From Patiria miniata (Eukaryota; Echinodermata; Asteroidea; Valvatida; Asterinidae), in contig NW_024037070.1 of the NCBI RefSeq assembly GCF_015706575.1, positions 3,777,874 to 3,841,873 on the forward strand: a DNA stretch of 64,000 nucleotides. Reading direction: 5' to 3'. Position numbers and translations under genes: made by a program. Below, one piece after another: positions 12,359 through 26,000 of this stretch. The notes under the pieces were generated by a model. That model ran no database searches. It saw nothing but the letters and a program-made list of their open reading frames with translations, and had not been told where the DNA came from. Position 1 is the stretch's first letter. Every line of letters starts with the position of its first letter.

Positions 12359-12744
12359 GGTAAGTGTGGTTTCGTTGAAGCCTAGCCTGCTGCGTTAATT
12401 CACTAACTGGTCTGACGGTGGTCCAATTTCGAATTGTATGTAGAGAGAATTTTACATTTTCGTGTTTTTTCTTTATCCAAAAAGATGAATTTTCTTCCTT
12501 AAAATGTGTGTCATCAAGTCCTGGTGATACCCTTTTCTTCTTAATTATTCGTGGCTCTGGAGGAAGTCGACCCGTTTGTCCCGTTAAGAGATACGACTAG
12601 GAACTACGCGTCATCAAGCGCGACGAATAATTAGATGTAAAATGGTACATGTACAAAGTTTCTCCGATAAAACAGCCAGTGAGAGTACAGTGACTATCGT
12701 TTGTGAAGGCCTGCCCTACACGGCCTTCCTTTCAGATCTCCACT

Positions 12745-12845
12745 CCAATTCCAGTCTCCCCCCCCCCTCATTTCACCCCCCCCCCATTTCACCCCCTCCC
12801 CCATTTCACCCCCCCCCCCCCATTTCAACCCCCCCCCCCCAACAC
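12745..12845. repeat. C-rich microsatellite
   Basis: Repeated runs of C separated by 'catttca' or 'tttcac' (pattern CCCCCCATTTCAC), giving a poly-pyrimidine stretch of about 100 bases. No function is apparent; length may be unreliable in the assembly. Confidence 0.8.
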
Positions 12846-13392
12846 ACCATTTTATCCTGTAATCGGTGATGTCTTATCATCTTGGCTCTGCGTCATTAAT
12901 ATTAATCATGACAGCAATTTGAAACAACTTACCGCTATCTAATCGGTCGATCGATCGATAACCGCCAGACGTCGCAATGTACAAACTTCACCAGCTATAC
13001 TGTTTCCGCATTCCCTTTTAAAATGACTCTAACCATTCTGTTCCTGCGAATATTCCGGAGTACATCAAACGTTAGCCAAACATTGTACTACACACCGAAG
13101 CGAGACCGCCGTTAACCCAAGCATAAATTAAGTAGGGTCGCCTGCAATTCAACTTGAACGTGACACATGTACGCAGGGCATGACTCAACAGATAATGCTT
13201 GGTATAATGTGCAAGGCAAATAATCAGAAAACCAGCGCCTATCATCGTCAAACTTTAGCCCAAAGATATGATGAGTTTTTCCCCAACACGCATACATTGT
13301 CCAACCTCGTAACCGCATTAATAATTAATAGTATTTCTCATCTTGGAAATTCCCCTTGCACGCAATGTATGTGTAAAAGTACGGGTCAGCGT

Positions 13393-13904
13393 CAACCTCG
13401 TCCCCAGTGCTTACTTTATTTCCAACGTTGTTTCCAATAGTAAACCCTGGATAGGAAACTTCCTTCCTGCATCCTGATTCGATACCGCGATTGGCTAGAA
13501 ATGGATTTATATCGTGTACTTGTGTTGTTATTCACAACGTGCAGTATGTGTTTTCGCGATCATTCGTCCACGCCTTCTCGAAAATATTCATTTCCTTTCC
13601 AGTTTGTTAATGTTAATATGAAATGTGATACTGCATGTTGTCTCGTTAAGATCGTAACAGTTTAATTAAAATAAAATCATGTTTACGTAACTCACGCCAT
13701 GCTCGCGCTGCGACGAAATGATTCTGTTTTTACCCCAGACACCGCATACAAAAACAAACACAAATGTAACGCACAGGCAGGCACCAGACTACTCGTAATT
13801 TGCACACGTGTTCAAAAATCTTGCATATGCAAATGATCCAATACCAGGGTGAGAGAGCAGGTAGTGGTGGGCGCGTACGGCTCGACACCCTGGGGACGAG
13901 GTTG
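13393..13904. mobile_element. MITE with 9-bp target duplication, copy B
   Basis: A perfect 15-bp inverted repeat, CAACCTCGTCCCCAG and CTGGGGACGAGGTTG, bounds 512 bp. The exact flanking duplication is GGTCAGCGT (13384-13392 and 13905-13913). The empty site is visible in unit 2 near 39478-39487. The internal sequence closely matches copy A at 11836-12358, so two members of one family inserted about 1 kb apart in the same orientation. Confidence 0.88.
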
Positions 13905-16900
13905 GGTCAGCGTTTATTTTGCTAGTCGTGTACGTGTATCACGTGACGTCTGACATTAAAGGGTTCATGAGATTAATTTTTCTGGAGAAAACATTTTGTG
14001 AAACTCTCTACTTCCCTTAATTGTATGAAAAGTATTTGATATCCCTTTTTGGTTAATTTGATTGAAAAGTGCACTTCTTTGAAACATTTACATTTTTCCA
14101 TGCTTGTCCGGACGCTGAGGGTGTTGTTGCTGTGATGTCATTTCAGGAAGACACTGTTCAGTTTGATAGGTTTTCCGTCCAAATTTTGCACCCAACAAAT
14201 TGTCAATTGAAAACATTTGTGAGAAACTTCTGTTCAAGTTGGCTTACTGCCATGTGACTCAACAACGCATTGGCAAAGAAAAGAACATTTACGGCAGCAA
14301 AACATCCAAAATACTGGCAACTTTTGATGCTGTAATAGCCAAGACGCATAGCAACCAATACATATATCGGAAGCAAAAAAGTAAGACTCGCAACAATAGT
14401 TCGATTTTTTTTTTCAAATGTTAAAATTAAGAATTATTCAATGCTCTCACATTTGTTTTATTTCGTATTCAATGCATCGATATTTCTGACAGTAAAATGA
14501 CATTGTGAAAAGACAAGTGAACGTAGTATTGAGTTGCTCGACCCGTAGCCGCTTTACTCCGTTTCCTAACGAATGCTCAATGTATGTGTAATTTGAACTG
14601 AAAAGAAGTTAGCTTTGTTTTCTTTTTCTATTTATTTGAGACGTTTTCAATCGTCTGAAATATGTTTTTGTTTTGAGTTACTTTCGAGTGCATATTAAAC
14701 GCACCAAAAAAATACACAATCGGAAATAAATCGAAATTTATTGAGTAAAATGATCCAAATAAACATGGGTGAGTTTTTTTGGGGGGTCGATGTCTCATCC
14801 AAAAGTAAATTAGTTTTGTTTTGCAAAGAAAATGTACATGTATATCGATTTAAAAACAATCCATTTTTCGGGGTGAAACTCGAAAACAGTTCGGAGAAAG
14901 TTCGGGGAAAGTAACATTATACCAGTCCTTGAAGTGAAAATCCACAATACAATTATTATATATTTTCTGCCTGATAAAACAGCCTGAACTATGCATAATG
15001 AGGTTTAAAGGAACAGTGGCATCATAACAGGGTTTCATCTTCCAACTGTGCCTTTATACACGCAAGCTGAGAAATCTACCAAATGAATGAAAAATTAGTT
15101 TGAAATGCATAGAACTGTTCAGACATGTATACAATAAAACAATTACAAAAAATAGGGGAAGACTTTACCATGTATTGGAAATAAAAAAAATTGCATAGGG
15201 TATACAAAAGCCTCTACATCACAATTTCTTTTTTCGATTTTTCTATTGTTTTTAAACATCACTATCAACCTACACAAGACTTATATATAGACGTCAAGTT
15301 CAATGGCTATCTTTTAAAACCAACTAAAGTTCCAATATATATATATCGTACATTGAAGCAAACCATTGCATTACATTTTTGTGCCTTCCCTGCAAAACCC
15401 AGAGACTTTTCTTAATCAGCTCATGAAACCATTTGCAGTATCAACAATAAATGTCTAGTAAGTTTCACATGCATCTATAAATAATCTATCATTCTTCCAA
15501 ATGACTTAAAACGTCTGAATCCCAAACAAAAAGCACATACTGTTATTGAGAGGGTTGATTGTAAATAACTGTGTGAAGCTCGTCCACTGAGTAATTACAC
15601 GTCCGATATTAATCGTTTGCGTAATTTGAAAGTTCAAATGGTTCACTATAATGCGGTTCCATTTGACACTGATTATTAGCCACCAACTTGAAACGCCTGA
15701 CAAATTCATTCTAAGCAACTCTGTAGAATTAAATGTATAGAATATTTCGCAATGTAAAATATTATTTTAACCATTATTCTAAGCATTATTTTGACTATTT
15801 CGAAAGAGCATATTTTGCTTACAATGAAAATACAAACTCCAACTACGTACTTTTAAATGATATAAAAAACGCCAAAAATCTACTGATACATTAATAACTC
15901 ACCTACTGTTATGAAATTATATTATAGTGTATAAAATAGTACATTTAATATACGTCGGGGTCCCAAACAATAAGTGCAAAGTAGTTTACAGTCATTGAGA
16001 CTGTTAACACCTTAATGTGGAGTTCGTTACTGAATAATGTCAGATATTGATCTGTTGCGTGATGTGAAAGTTAACAGGGATCACAATGCGGCCCCATTTG
16101 ACAATGAACATTAAACATAAACTTGAAACGCCCGGGGGGACATAAAATCAATTTTAAGCAACTTTGTTGGGTTTGGCAAGAACAATTCGAAATGTAACAT
16201 GTTATTTAACCATTATTCTTAGCATTATTAACTATTTCGAAAAAAATATTTTGCTTACAATGAAATAAAAATCCAACTTTGTACCATTAAAAACGTATGG
16301 ATACAATAATAACTCAAACCTACTGTGTACAAAATATGTAAACTGCATACTGTGTATAAAATATATAAAGTATATTGTAAATCATTTATATGTAATATCA
16401 TTAATATCTAATGAAATCTACATTTCACTGTGTCAAGAAAGGGATACACAGTTATAATGCCTGTCTACAGCATTTTTTTCCCCAGAATATAAATTTCTGT
16501 TATAATGACTGTAAATATTGACTGTAAATATATAATGATATATAATAATATATATAATAAGACTATGTACCTTAGTAATCGAAAAGCAAACTTCGAAGAG
16601 TAAGATCAACATCATCTCTTGAATGACCATCAACTCAACACACCTCGAGTCCCGTCAGTATGCTGACCTTCGTAAAAGGGAGCTGTAGTCAAGTCAGCCA
16701 TAAGTCAATCACGAGTCAAGTCACAAAATAAAAGTCGAAAGTAATTGGGTAAACAATAATGAGAAAATGAAATCCTTCGTTACGGTTCATTTGAATAGCT
16801 GGTTGACTTGACACACGATGCAGACTAGAAATTGACTTTTGATTGGCTTGTGATAACCTGACTACAAATTTCCCTTGGATCGAACACGCAATCAGATTAA

Positions 16901-17537
16901 CAGTTGGCTCCATCCAGCTCCAGTATTTATTTATACAGGGTGTGGTGTAAAAAGAAGGAAGCCCACTTGGACAAAAATGTAACCTGCTTAACTTATTTGA
17001 CCTGTTTTTTTTTATAATGTAGTGAAGTATAGCTCTTCAACCATTCGTGGTAAAACGACCTTTTAAAAAATCGCAAGAATAGTGTTATTATGCTAATTTG
17101 AAGACAAGTCACAAAGATCTCTGCTGTCCACATGTAGTCTATTGTAGTGTTTTTTTTTGTCTTCAAATCAAGCTCCGGAGCTCAGTCAAGCGGATGGAAT
17201 CAAGTCGTCCATGGACAAACACAAACAGGTTTGGCACATGAACATTTAAAACTAACTACCACATCTCAGAGACAAAATATGCATTTGCAATCCTTGTTTC
17301 ATCACTTATCTTTAAAGATCAATATTTTTAATACCATCAAATTGAGTTTTTGAAATACGCTCAACAAGAAGTTAAAATTGCTGTCAAAAGTGGGTTTCCT
17401 TCTTTTTGCACCACCCTGTGAGACAGAAATTAAATACAAACACCGTGTAACAATCAATTTCAAAGTTTCGTATCAAATTAAAACGCGTATTGATAGGCCT
17501 AATTGTTCCAGCTTCAAACAAAGTAACAATAACAATA

Positions 17538-17687
17538 GACCGCTTGCAGACGCGATCGATAATTGACGCGCGAAGGTGCGCGACGCCATGTATGGGACAA
17601 AATGTGCATAGATAGATATACGCTTGTCCCACAACATGGCGTCGCGCGCCTTCGCGCGTCGATTATCGAACGCATCTGCAAGCGGTC
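17538..17687. mobile_element. 150-bp palindromic (foldback) MITE
   Basis: The arms GACCGCTTGCAGACGCGATC and its near-inverse at the right end pair over about 60 bases each, leaving a short loop. TA dinucleotides flank both ends, as in Tc1/mariner-type insertions. The sister unit has the uninterrupted sequence at about 42274 ('aacaatacattcc'). Confidence 0.85.
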
Positions 17688-18887
17688 TATAGGCTACATT
17701 AATTTCTCTTAATCAACATCACCCGCTTGTATTAAAATGTTATTCATGATTCCAGTCTCAGATATATCTTTTAGGCCATCAGCCTCGGTCCAAAATTTTG
17801 GCCACCGTTATCAAATGAGGGGAATAATCGTCACAGCGATTTTTGGCAAGGTATACACCTTCGGAGTTGGAAAATAATGTGATATTGCAGCGGTGGCAGC
17901 TTTTTGGGTGTTTTTTTTTTAACCCTTTTTTTTCCAAATGTCCATCAAAACGCTTGTTACCACTCTAGGGGCGGTATACATTGCGCTTGCTCATTATAAT
18001 CATTTATGCCCTGATTTGATACTGACCAAACCCCCAGGCTGATGGCTGGCTATTTACGAAAAACGCTGCTCAAGAAGTGACCTCCTTTCATTGTCCATAG
18101 ACCCGATTCCCTACAGTACATGTCACTTTACTTGTTTGTATCATGTGGGGTGCAGTAAGTTAGGCCCATAATTCGAGAGCTTTGTTCATTGCTGGAATAA
18201 CGTACATAAAATGTTGTCAATCTTCGGAAGAAATAGACCTTTGATATTACATTTGCCTTTCACTGGCGTACCGATATAAAGTACTGTTAGCGCAGTAATT
18301 ATTTTTTTACACATCATGAGCGTATTTCTACGCATGCTCTTATGTACAAAGCATATACTGCAAATACAACATTATTAGTACTTACATTATTTTAGGTTTG
18401 TTAGTTTTCGAACATTTACGCTTAAGTTAAATTCCCATTTGTTAATTAGTGCATTTGGAATAATATTGAAATCAAATTCATTAAGACAATTTGTGTTGTT
18501 TTAATTTGCAAGTAACGTTTACGCTTCCGAATTAGATTCGAAATATCTTATACACATACAAATCTCATAGTTTAATAACAAATGAGCTACTGCGGTATTC
18601 AACTCAATGAAACTAGTGTGATTATCTTTTCAGATACAAGTACTGGTAAAAGAAAAGGCACATAATTATACGCCTTATACTTATACGCTACGCTTTCACG
18701 ATAATATTGAATATACACCCTTTTAATAGTTAACGTAGCGCCCGAAACGACATGAGCATTCTATGGTTTTATGGATTCTTCAGTGAATAAACACAATGTA
18801 ACATAATGTAATACAATGTAGTACAATGTAATGCAATGTAGTACAGGTGTTAATGGCCAGGTGCACTCTGCGCCTGTTACACGCATG

Positions 18888-19791
18888 CATGGGCGTCAAT
18901 GCTGGGGGGACAGGGGGGACACAATATCAAATGTCCCCCAAGATTTTTGAACTCGTGTCTCATTTATAGGGCCCAATTTTTATATGCAATGTATCTTTTG
19001 CTAAGAAAATAATGGTTAAACTGGTCAGAAATTGCCTAAGATCGTACCACAGAGTATTTAGAATCCAATTTTTTGGGGGGGCCCTTAATAAACGGGCCTC
19101 GAACCCCACACCTTTATTTGAGGATAACTTATTCAATGACTTCAACCTCGAAAATGATGTTTAAATTATTATCTTTTGCTAAGAAAAGATTGGTTAAAGT
19201 AGGCAGAAATTGCCTCAGATCACACCACAGAGCATCTACAACCAATTTTTTTTCGAACCCAATGCCTTTAGCTGAGAATATAATAAGCTTAGCTCATTGA
19301 ATGACTTCAACCTCGAAAATGATGTTTGAATAATATTATTATCTTTCGCTAAGAAAATATTGGTTAAAGTAAATTGCCGCAGATCACAGCACAGAGCATC
19401 TATAGAATCATTGGGGGGGGGGGGGCCTGACCCAAAGCTTAGCTCAGAATAGCTGATTCAATGACTCCAACATCGAAAACGATGTTCAAATTGTTTTCTT
19501 TTGCTAAGAAATTTTTTTTTGGGGGGGGGGGGGGCTCTTAAACGTGCCCCGAACCCCACGCCATATTTATTTGTTTATTTATTTATTTCAAAATCTTTAA
19601 TACAGGATACAAAATATCATCTCAAAGGCTGTTTTACATTATGGTCCTGTGATAAGAAATAAAAAACATTAAAAAAATAGTAAGAAAAAAGAACAACAAC
19701 CACCGTAAGGGCTTCGCGCTTTACGCTCGCATTAGCTCTGATCGAGGTATGCCCCCCCCCCCCCACTTTTGAGAAGCGATTGACGCCCCTG
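18888..19791. mobile_element. Non-autonomous hAT-like element with internal repeats
   Basis: The left end CATGGGCGTCAATGCT mirrors the right end, which reads inverted as CAGGGGCGTCAATCGCT. The flanks are CACGCATG and CGCGCATG, an 8-bp duplication with one mismatch. Inside, three to four diverged direct repeats of about 170-190 bp (18990-19555) each contain 'ttttgctaagaaa', 'ttgcctaagatc' and G-runs. An AT-rich TTTATTTATTTA stretch near 19560-19600 may be the tail of a nested retroelement. Sister units lack the whole insertion. It sits in the 3' flank of gene 2. Confidence 0.75.
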
Positions 19792-20019
19792 CGCGCATGT
19801 GCGTACACACACGGACTGCCACAAGCGCGCGACTCGTCTTTCCGGGCTCTTCGTGCTCGCGTGATACATCAAACGTACGCCACAAATACGCCACGGTTTC
19901 TGCATGTGCACCACATCTGGGGATGTCAGAACGTCATTGACTTTATGATCATTCATATGACTATTACAATTCTTCAAACCAGTGATGGACGGTTTCATTT
20001 TCAAGCCAAATCGACAACT

Positions 20020-23000
20020 CTAACTGCTCCTTTGTTTTAAGCACTCTGGGCAGGCAATTGGTTCCTGGCCTCCCCCGACTTTGCTGCTGCCTTCCTCTAG
20101 ATGGAAAACGTGACCTCGACGACATCGCATCCATTTGCCCGCGGTAAATGACAAGGGTGTCGTAGCGCCATCATTCTTCTGCAAAGCTATGCTATTTTGA
20201 CGGCAAATTTGTCTGGCTATATTTACCGACTCTCTTATGATCTGGAGTACACCATCATAACGGGAACAACGGCGAATTGGCTCCTTGCATTTCGGACACA
20301 GGACGTAACGAATCTGAAAGCAGCCTTTATCAATGCTGTACTTGACAGCTGCAACCGTCCTATCCAGGGACTGCACCTGACACAGGTGCTTACAGTCTGG
20401 GAGATAGACGTACATATCCCTGGGATGAAACTGTCCTTTGGGTAAATTGGTTCGAACACTCTTTTTGTCGCAGTCAATGCAAAAAGGAGGGCACGGTTCA
20501 CCGCACACACCAATACAGGGGTGTTTGCATTTCAGTTTTTGGTTGCAAGGTCGGAAACATGCATTCGTCTTCAGGTATCGATGCGTGACATTGTGTTTAC
20601 AAGGTGAAGATGACGTCAAATCTTGACTGGTACGCTGTCTCAAGTCATCACGGCATCTCCTACAATCTGGTGAGCAACAGCCACCGCATGAACCAGTGCA
20701 GTTGTGGCCACAGAGGAGCTGCCTGTTGCATGATTTAGGACACGGTTGGTGTTGTGTGCCCTGCTTACAGCTGTCACAATTACCAGTGCACCTATGACCA
20801 CACTTAAGTACAGCACCGCATGGAAAATTACACGGTATATGAGCAGAAGACTCTGCCTTCCAGCAAGGCATGGATTTAGTCTTGTGACCGCATGGTAAAG
20901 CTTTCTTGACCACATCTTCGCATCTTTCTCGTGGGCCTGTTCGTTTTCTGTAATTTTTGGAACCTCTCGTGGCTCTCAACTTAAAGGTCCTATCCCAAGG
21001 GCATGGCTCGATGCATTTATTTGGACATCGGTGACCGCAAGGAAGAACCTTCTCACATTTCTCTGTGCACATGAACGAACTGACATCCGCGGAACAGCGA
21101 ACGCTCACGTGGTGATCACAGCCCGGAAGCTTCTTTTTCACCTCTTCTCTACACTCCGTCTTAATGCGCCACGAGTACTTCCTTATATCATTTGATTTTA
21201 CCGGTGGACAGGGTTCACCACATTTATTTGGACAGTCGTGTCCGCAAGCCAGTTCCCTTTGACACTTCTCCTGACACACTGACAAAAGGTACGCCCTGAC
21301 ATCCCTTGGGTGCCCACGAACATCGTTGAGAAAGGTTTCGTCATCCCATTGTCTTTTCGGGCAAACCTCACTGCATTTCCTTGGACAGCGATGACCGCAT
21401 GGAAGCACTTCCTCGCATTTCTCCGTGCACATGAACGAACTGACATCCACGGAACAGCGAACACTCACGTAGTGATCACAGCCCGGAAGCTTCTTTTTTA
21501 CCTCTTCTTGACACTCATTATACAGGTATATTTTTATTGCTTCGACTTGTGCAGGTGGACAGGGTTCACCGCATTTATTAGGACATTTATGACCGCAGGG
21601 CAGCTCCCTCTCGCAACTCTCCTGACACCTTGACAAAAGGTAGTCCCCCACTGCCGCAATGGATTGACGAGCTTTCGTGTAAATGGTCTTTCCATCTATT
21701 GTTTCTCGCGGACATTTTTGATAGCATTTCCTTGGACAACGATGACCGCAAGACAAAAGCTTTTCGCAGCGATTTGAACAGGACACCTCAGAAATGTCTT
21801 TGTGGCAGGGAACCGTCACGCGGTGGCCACAAGATGTGTGAGTCCTTTCCACAGGTTCGTCGCATGTTTTGAAATTTCTTTTTAGTCTTCGGTAAAGGTG
21901 CCGAAATTGAAATCGTTCAACTTCAGGAAGCTCACAAGCCATACCACAGACATTGGGACACATATGCCCACACCCAAGCATCTTCTCACATCTTTCCTTG
22001 CATACATACGGATCTTCATAAACTAGCATTTCAGACCCCTCGTTCTCATCTGGAGTTGCGCCGCAGTCCATGCGAACAGTATGGCCACACTTTGGCAAAG
22101 TTCTCTCCACTTCTACTGTGCAATACGTATCACATGATTCACAACAAAGCTCTTCACATGGATGACCACATTCAAGCACCTTCTCACATTTCTCCAGACA
22201 CTGGATAGTGTCGGCATCTTCATGGCAAAGCATTTCAGTCCGATGATTGCAGTCTGGTAGATCCCTCCAAACTCTTACAATGCAGTCAAACTCCCCAGGT
22301 TGTTGACCACAATCCATGCGAACAGTATGACCACACTTTGGCAAGGTCCTCTCGACTTGAACTTCACAATACTCAGTACATAGATCACCGCAAGCATTTC
22401 CACATGAGTGGCCACATGGCAGCGTTCTCTCGCACTTTTCGGGACAGTACTCCAGGCAGATTTCACAGCACAGTTTTCGACACTGATGCTGACTATCATG
22501 GCACAACCTTGGACACGGCTTAGGGCATGTGATACTATCATATTCATGACAGGAAACTTGGATCACGTGACCGCAATCAGACATCGTTTTGGTAAGTTCC
22601 ATGGGACATTTACACTCTTCGTGGCATTCAAGCGGACACGGATGTTGTCGCTCGCATTTTCTAACGCATGGCTTTTCACACGTGTATTCCTCATGGTCAG
22701 TGTCAAAGGCATGACACCGTAAAGCACAAACATGACCACACCGAAGCCTGAAATCACAAGGTACATCACAACCCCCAAGAGGAACCTTTTCCATGAAATC
22801 CTCCTTCGAAGTGACCTGTGTGATTTTGTTGGGATGATTTCGGCAGACCAATGGCAATGAGGCACCGATCCGATTGTCAGCCTCCAGAGTAGCTAAGATG
22901 TTCTCCCACAGCCGTGCCTTTTTCAAGATGCTCCCGTTGCCAATGCAGTAAAATCCCATCCGAGCCCTTGACAGCGCAACGCAGACACGATTTGAAGTGC

Positions 23001-26000
23001 GCAGAAACCCTATGGATTCTTCCTTGTTGCTTCGTACCAGAGACAAAAGTATGATGTCATTCTCTTCTCCTTGGAAATTGTCTACAACACAAACTCTAAC
23101 TCCTTCGAAGGTTGCTTTATCCATAAGACGCCTGAAGCAGAACATTTGTCCTGTGTAAGCAGTGAGTATGGTGATCTGAGAGTTATCGTAGCCCTGTTGT
23201 AATAAGTATTTGCATAATCCAACAAGAACCTCAGCTTCGTATTGATTGGATTTAGTTTTGCTGTCGCCACTTTGACTTTCAAGGTGTTGATGATCGATGA
23301 AGAACATGTTATGCGCCACTCCCTTGACGTTGTCCATTTTCAAAACCGATTGGTCGTCGTAGAGATTCTTGTAGAAGTATTTCTTCATCAACTTGGATAT
23401 TTCAGGCCTCATTCGGTGTTGGTGAGTGAGCGATCGACAAGGCATCCCATTGTTGATCATTCTCTCAAACAGAGAGGTGTCCAAGTTGAACTGCTTCGCC
23501 AGGCGGTAGACAGTTGGGTTTGGCTTCAACTGCTGATGGTCTCCGATCAGAATGAGATGCTGACATTTTTCAGTCAGGCTGGTGATAATGTGTGCCTCAA
23601 GAACCTCAGCAGCCTCCTCCACTACTACGATACTGGGACAAAGACGCTGCAACACGGCCCGACATTTTGCTGCACCAGTGGTCGTCATGCCGATAACCTT
23701 CGCCTTTTGAAGAATTTCAAGATCTTCTTCTCCATTCATAGATTGTAGCCTTTTTAAAAGGTAATCATGCACCTGGCGTTGTTTTTGGAGTTTTGCCTCG
23801 TGATCCTTCAAATATCTCTTGACCCAAAATCTGTACAAACGCCAGCGATCCCATATTTTGAGAGACCAGACACGTTCCACACCTGCGGCTTCCCCTTCCG
23901 TCATCACATCAGGCTTTTGAAGCTCCACAATCGGCTCCACATCACGATTTTTGCCACAACGTTTGCTGCATTTCATACCATACGCAGCGTTTTCACGATA
24001 AGTCTGCTGCTCAATGATTTGTTGACGTTCAGTAGTAATATCTAAGTCGTCCATATCGTCGACCTGACGCTCCAACTGAATCCGTCGTCCCTCATCATCT
24101 ATCTGGATATGCTCATTTGCTTCAATGACATCCAGCCAGTTCAAAAGCTTCTGCGGATCTTCTCGTGGTTCCTGACCTCGCTGGCGTTGTATCAAAAGAG
24201 CTCCGTATTCCGAACGACTCATGTACCTTTGTAGTGCCCAAACGTTCAAGAGGACCTTTGTAGGCAGCTCAATTTTTAGAACCAAAGATTGAATTGCCTC
24301 AGTTGTTGCTTACAGGTGCATTTCTACTTCTCTTGGATCTTTCCAACCCCTCTGTCCTCTGCCTTTCCCTCGGAAAACACCTTTCTGCAAATTTAAAGCT
24401 TGTAACTGCTTGGAAAGGTCATCATGAATCTGGCATTGCCTTCGAAGTTCTACTTTGTGATCTTCTAAATACCTCTTGACCCATAATCTGTATAGACGCC
24501 AGCGATCTAGGATCTTTAGAGACCAGACACGTTCAACGGTGTTAGCCTTTTCATCAGTCATCACTTCAGGCTTTTGAAGCTCCTCGACCGGATCCACATC
24601 ACGATTTTTACCACAGCGTTTAGTGCATCGCAGATTGTACGCTGCATTTTCGTGAAAGATCTTGTCTTTAATGGCTTGATCGTTCCTCTCTTCAATGACC
24701 CTAAGCCAGTTTAAAAGCTTCTGTGGATCTTCTTCAGGTGCATTGTCTCGTCGATGTTGTAGTAAGAGAGCTTCGTATTCTGAACAGGTCATGTATTCTC
24801 GCAAGGCCTTGACGTTCAGTAGGACCTTCGTTGGAAGTTCCATCTTGAGAAGTATACGTCGAATTGTCTCATCACCCTCCCGCAGTTGTCTCAAAACAGT
24901 TCCAACCTCCCGTCGACATGTGCGCTTTTCCTTTCTTCTATTCTGTCTTATGTAAGAAAGGTTCCTGTGTTTTAGCACATCACTCTTACTTTGACCTCCA
25001 ACGCGAATTATCCGGCTTTCACCAAAGTGATGGATTCCTTCCAGAAATTGGTCCAGAGCATGGTTCGTATAACATACAACTAGAATGGGCGACTGTGGCG
25101 GAGCACCACCTCGAACTTGCATCCCTTCATCCAGTGGAGGATGAGACATGTTGTGAAGGAGAAGCTGTACAATCTTAAGGCCGATGTAGGTCTTTCCTGT
25201 CCCGGGCGGGCCTTGAATAATTGCGAACTCCTTCGCCAATGCTGTTTGCAGAGCAGCTTTCTGTGACTCATCAAGATGCAAGTCTTCTGCACTTGGCCAG
25301 GATTCGATCTGCAGAACCGGGATTTCAGTCGCCTTACTTGACTTCTTATCAAGTGTCGTAAGGTCATACGTGACAGAATCCTCATCACTTAGGTCCTTTT
25401 CAAACGGACGACTAGCATTGAGATATGCTGGTGGGTCAACAGTGGAAGCCACATCTACCATATATTTCTTGAAAGGAAAATTGTGTTCGTTAATCTGCTT
25501 AAGGCCCTGAAGCACGGGGCGACATGCCTCAAAATAAGCTGCTGACTCTGCCATAATGTATGGACCTTCCGACTGATTACGAGTCTCATTCAGGAAGCGA
25601 ACATCAACTCTACCGCGGACTAAAGCGTTAACGTCTCTGTTCTCCACCGTTGCACAAATAATGTGCTGGAATTTATCTTTTGTGAGACAGATGAAAGAAC
25701 CATACAGTAAACGCTTACTCGATTCCCAGTGGTAACGTTGAAAAGGCTTCGTGTCAAAGGCCAAGGTGTAAATCAAACTGCTGTAACCCATCTGATTCAG
25801 AATAAGGACATTGTTGTAGATGCGGATGTCTTGAAGACGGCTACTGGTATCTGAAAGGAATTCGGTTACACCTTCCCGTAAAGGTGCCACAAAATCCTCC
25901 CTTAACAACCGGAACTGAACATCAAGGTAGTGTTCAACGTTCTCGTATCTGCCTTTGATGATGTTCTTTCTCAGGAATGGTTTTGTGACTTGCCGAATCT

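Larger units (their letters stand above)
10991..20019. other. Intergenic region between genes 1 and 2 (unit 1)
   Basis: About 9 kb without a recognisable gene, AT-rich, and homologous along most of its length to 34.7-43.4 kb; the part beyond about 14 kb also matches 56.4-60.1 kb. It holds five insertions absent from the sister unit (annotated separately), C-rich microsatellites around 12760-12845 and, next to gene 2, a G-rich transposon. Small open frames here show no family resemblance and no conservation as proteins. Confidence 0.7.

Noticed and set aside
10991..20019. tRNA or other structured RNA genes in the spacers
   Set aside because: I looked for tRNA-like arms and box motifs by eye and found none convincing; a covariance-model scan would decide.
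24222..24285. An independent gene starting just after the gene 2 stop
   Set aside because: The open frame there begins with a non-ATG codon; it is the direct in-frame continuation of the upstream exon, differing by one base from gene 3.
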